This document shows, in pieces, positions 18,234-19,209 of a stretch of DNA of 19,209 bases. The notes beneath the pieces are model-generated. The model was not told the DNA's origin and did not search any database. It saw nothing but the letters and a program-made list of their open reading frames with translations. Origin of the DNA: Sedimenticola sp. (GTDB lineage Bacteria > Pseudomonadota > Gammaproteobacteria > Chromatiales > Chromatiaceae); the NCBI GenBank assembly GCA_030619405.1, contig JAUXBK010000018.1, positions 1 to 19,209 of the forward strand, read 5' to 3'. Numbering within the stretch: the stretch's first letter is position 1; the number at the start of each line of letters is the position of its first letter. Position numbers and translations under genes: made by a program.

Positions 18234-18375
18234 CCGACATACCCTCTCAAATATTATGAAGCCGTCTGGCGTTTATGTTCTTAAATAGAATCATGAGGTC
18301 AGAATGGGATTGCCTCGGCCCCAAAATGTAGCTTTTTTAATCTGTCTTCTGATTTCTGTCTTCTGTCTTCTGATT
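18234..18375 (-). other. mraZ-rsmH intergenic spacer
   Basis: This 142-bp spacer is unusually long and AT-rich for the cluster. It holds the CAGAAGACAG-type direct repeat next to the mraZ stop, a run of six A on the minus strand (TTAAAAAAGC), and the rsmH ribosome site GAGAGGG at 18242-18248. I see no convincing terminator and no clear -35/-10 promoter pair in it. Confidence 0.5.
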
Positions 18376-18377
18376 TC
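18341..18377. repeat. Short direct repeat, 16-bp unit with 21-bp period
   Basis: On the plus strand TCTGTCTTCTGATTTC occurs at 18341-18356 and again at 18362-18377, with a further partial CTGTCTTCTG copy between them. On the coding strand this reads as runs of CAGAAGACAGAAATCAG. The second copy extends into the mraZ stop codon. The unit is only a few copies long and has no palindromic symmetry. It resembles low-complexity intergenic repeats, possibly part of a dispersed family, which one window cannot show. Confidence 0.6.
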
Positions 18378-18831
18378 AGATCGAGAGGGTTTCCAGGTCG
18401 GCCGGAAGATCCAGTTCGCTCAGGTCAGCCTCCTCCAGCCAGCCATCACGCTGCTCATTCCAGCGCTGCTCATCCCACAGCTCGAACTTGTTACCCTGAC
18501 CGATCATCACAGCGTGTTTCGTCAGACCGGCAAACTCCCGCAACGGGGGCGGCAGGAGTACCCGTCCCTGCCCATCCATCTCCACTTCCGTGGCATGCCC
18601 CACCAGCAGCCTCTGCAACCGGCGGGCCGCCTTGTTATAGGAAGGGAGTCGCATCAGTTTCTGTTCGATCACCTGCCATTCCGGCAACGGGTAGATCAGC
18701 AGGCAGCGATCGGTGTCGACGGTGATCACCAGCTCGGACGCACAGCTCTCCCGCAACCTTTCCCGGTACCGGGTCGGAATTGCGAGACGCCCTTTCACAT
18801 CCAGATTGAGCCTGTTGACACCCCGAAACAA
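18376..18831 (-). CDS. mraZ: Transcriptional regulator MraZ
   Basis: MraZ is an AbrB-fold DNA-binding protein that forms ring oligomers and represses its own dcw promoter by binding repeated TGGG boxes. The 151-residue protein has the two half-domains of the family: NLDVKGRLAIPTRYR (9-23) and EVEMDGQGRVLLPPPLR (83-99), each with the DxxGR-type motif. It ends with the conserved KFELWDEQRWNEQ region. Length equals the E. coli protein within one residue. The start is inferred as TTG (18829-18831): an in-frame stop lies six codons upstream, MFRG matches the E. coli N-terminus, and AAGGGGGAG lies seven bases before it. It heads the operon and is followed by a 142-bp gap. Confidence 0.98.
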   Translation of the reverse strand: MFRGVNRLNLDVKGRLAIPTRYRERLRESCASELVITVDTDRCLLIYPLPEWQVIEQKLMRLPSYNKAARRLQRLLVGHATEVEMDGQGRVLLPPPLREFAGLTKHAVMIGQGNKFELWDEQRWNEQRDGWLEEADLSELDLPADLETLSI

Positions 18832-18850
18832 AACGACACTCCCCCTTCAA

Positions 18851-18894
18851 TCCAGCGGTTTCCAGTTTTTCCCACTTTTTCCCACTTCTCTCCA
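18851..18894 (-). promoter_or_regulatory. Predicted MraZ operator: five in-phase TGG(G/A) boxes
   Basis: Reading the minus strand, TGGA, TGGG, TGGG, TGGA and TGGA begin at 18894, 18884, 18874, 18864 and 18854, each exactly 10 bp apart. The two central boxes with their spacers read TGGGAAAAAG and TGGGAAAAAC. MraZ of gammaproteobacteria is known to bind TGGGN repeats with five-base spacers, and this array lies between the -10 element and the mraZ start, so autorepression is expected. The two TGGG boxes and adjacent TGGA are well supported; the outer TGGA boxes are extrapolated from periodicity. Confidence 0.85.
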
Positions 18895-18922
18895 TAATAG
18901 GAGCCACTTTCCACTTCGTCAA
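18894..18922 (-). promoter_or_regulatory. Sigma-70 promoter of the dcw cluster (Pmra)
   Basis: On the minus strand TTGACG (18917-18922) and TATTAT (18894-18899) are separated by exactly 17 bases, a near-consensus sigma-70 promoter. Transcription would start near 18887, giving a leader of about 55 bases before mraZ. The MraZ boxes begin at the downstream edge of the -10, so bound MraZ would block polymerase. No second promoter of comparable quality is visible further down the cluster. Confidence 0.85.
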
Positions 18923-19209
18923 GAAAATTACTCCACAAAATGAAGAAAGTTCCTTTAAAGACAGGGGGTTACGCCGGGTATTCAAGGAGAACTAAAAGAA
19001 TAAGACATACTAAAACAGCACCCTAAATCGTGCAGTTAAAGTAGTTTCTAAAGGTTTTTGAAACGAGAGAGGATGTTTAAAATCGATTTAAACCTAGGAG
19101 GCTGTCCGAGAATAGGGGCCGTAGCGAGGGGAAGCTGGTTTGAGTCAGATTTTTCCATTATTTGAGGCGAATATTGGGCATATTTAACGAAAATAATGGG
19201 GAAATCTGG
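18923..19209. other. AT-rich non-coding region upstream of the dcw promoter
   Basis: No gene is recognisable here on either strand. Composition drops sharply to AT-rich up to about 19095. GTTTAAAATCGATTTAAAC (19075-19093) is an 18-bp palindrome with one extra A. From about 19096 the sequence becomes more GC-rich (GGCTGTCCGAGAATAGGGGCC) and runs into a long inverted repeat at the window edge. The change of composition suggests a junction between intergenic DNA and an inserted element. Confidence 0.5.
19146..19208. repeat. Long imperfect inverted repeat, possible mobile-element end
   Basis: The left arm CAGATTTTTCCATTATTT (19146-19163) pairs with the right arm AAATAATGGGGAAATCTG (19191-19208): 16 of 18 positions are Watson-Crick and the other two are G-T wobbles, around a 27-base loop. 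It has no trailing T-run and so does not look like a simple terminator. The preceding GAGGCTGTCCGAGAAT is reminiscent of the terminal repeats of some insertion sequences or derived miniature elements. The window ends one base after the right arm, so the element cannot be delimited. Confidence 0.55.

Noticed and set aside
18341..18377. Possible CRISPR-like array
   Set aside because: Only two full copies of a 16-bp unit with a 5-bp interval, no unique spacers of suitable length and no cas genes.
19073..19165. A 30-codon plus-strand frame beginning MFKIDLNL, perhaps a gene start broken by an insertion
   Set aside because: The ribosome-like GAGAGAGG is too close to the ATG, the frame is very short and no family can be recognised; it spans a palindrome and the suspected element edge.

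Overview
The window is a complete division and cell wall (dcw) cluster from a gammaproteobacterium, transcribed entirely from the minus strand (right to left). In order of transcription it reads mraZ, rsmH, ftsL, ftsI, murE, murF, mraY, murD, ftsW, murG, murC, murB, ddlB, ftsQ, ftsA, ftsZ and an lpxC homologue. The DNA is GC-rich. A type II (short) MurB lies between murC and ddl, MurE carries the DNPR signature of meso-diaminopimelate ligases, and an LpxC-family gene follows ftsZ. This gene order and content suggest a free-living or symbiotic Chromatiales/sulfur-oxidiser-type gammaproteobacterium. That placement is an inference from gene order and sequence flavour, not from a search.

Layout from the transcription start: positions 18923-19209 are AT-rich and appear non-coding, with a large inverted repeat at the extreme edge that may belong to a mobile element. 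A near-consensus sigma-70 promoter (TTGACG-17-TATTAT, 18894-18922) is followed at once by a run of TGG(G/A) boxes at exact 10-bp spacing, the expected operator of MraZ. mraZ and rsmH both appear to start with TTG. From rsmH to murC most junctions are ATGA overlaps or gaps of a few bases, so translation is probably coupled throughout. A 145-bp gap precedes murB, which has a strong Shine-Dalgarno sequence. murB, ddlB, ftsQ and ftsA are again overlapping or abutting. A 69-bp AT-rich gap precedes ftsZ, and ftsZ is followed by the lpxC homologue after 10 bases.

The genes work together as follows. MurB, C, D, E and F and Ddl build the UDP-MurNAc-pentapeptide. MraY and MurG make lipid I and lipid II. 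FtsW and FtsI polymerise and crosslink it at the septum. FtsZ, FtsA, FtsQ and FtsL form and regulate the divisome. RsmH modifies 16S rRNA and MraZ regulates the cluster.

The one gene that breaks the ordinary picture is the last. The LpxC homologue at 32-874 keeps the family's N-terminal and C-terminal framework in an intact reading frame. It has lost all three zinc ligands and most of the catalytic residues of the lipid A deacetylase. It looks like an LpxC-derived pseudoenzyme sitting at the canonical lpxC locus, and it is the strongest candidate here for something undescribed.
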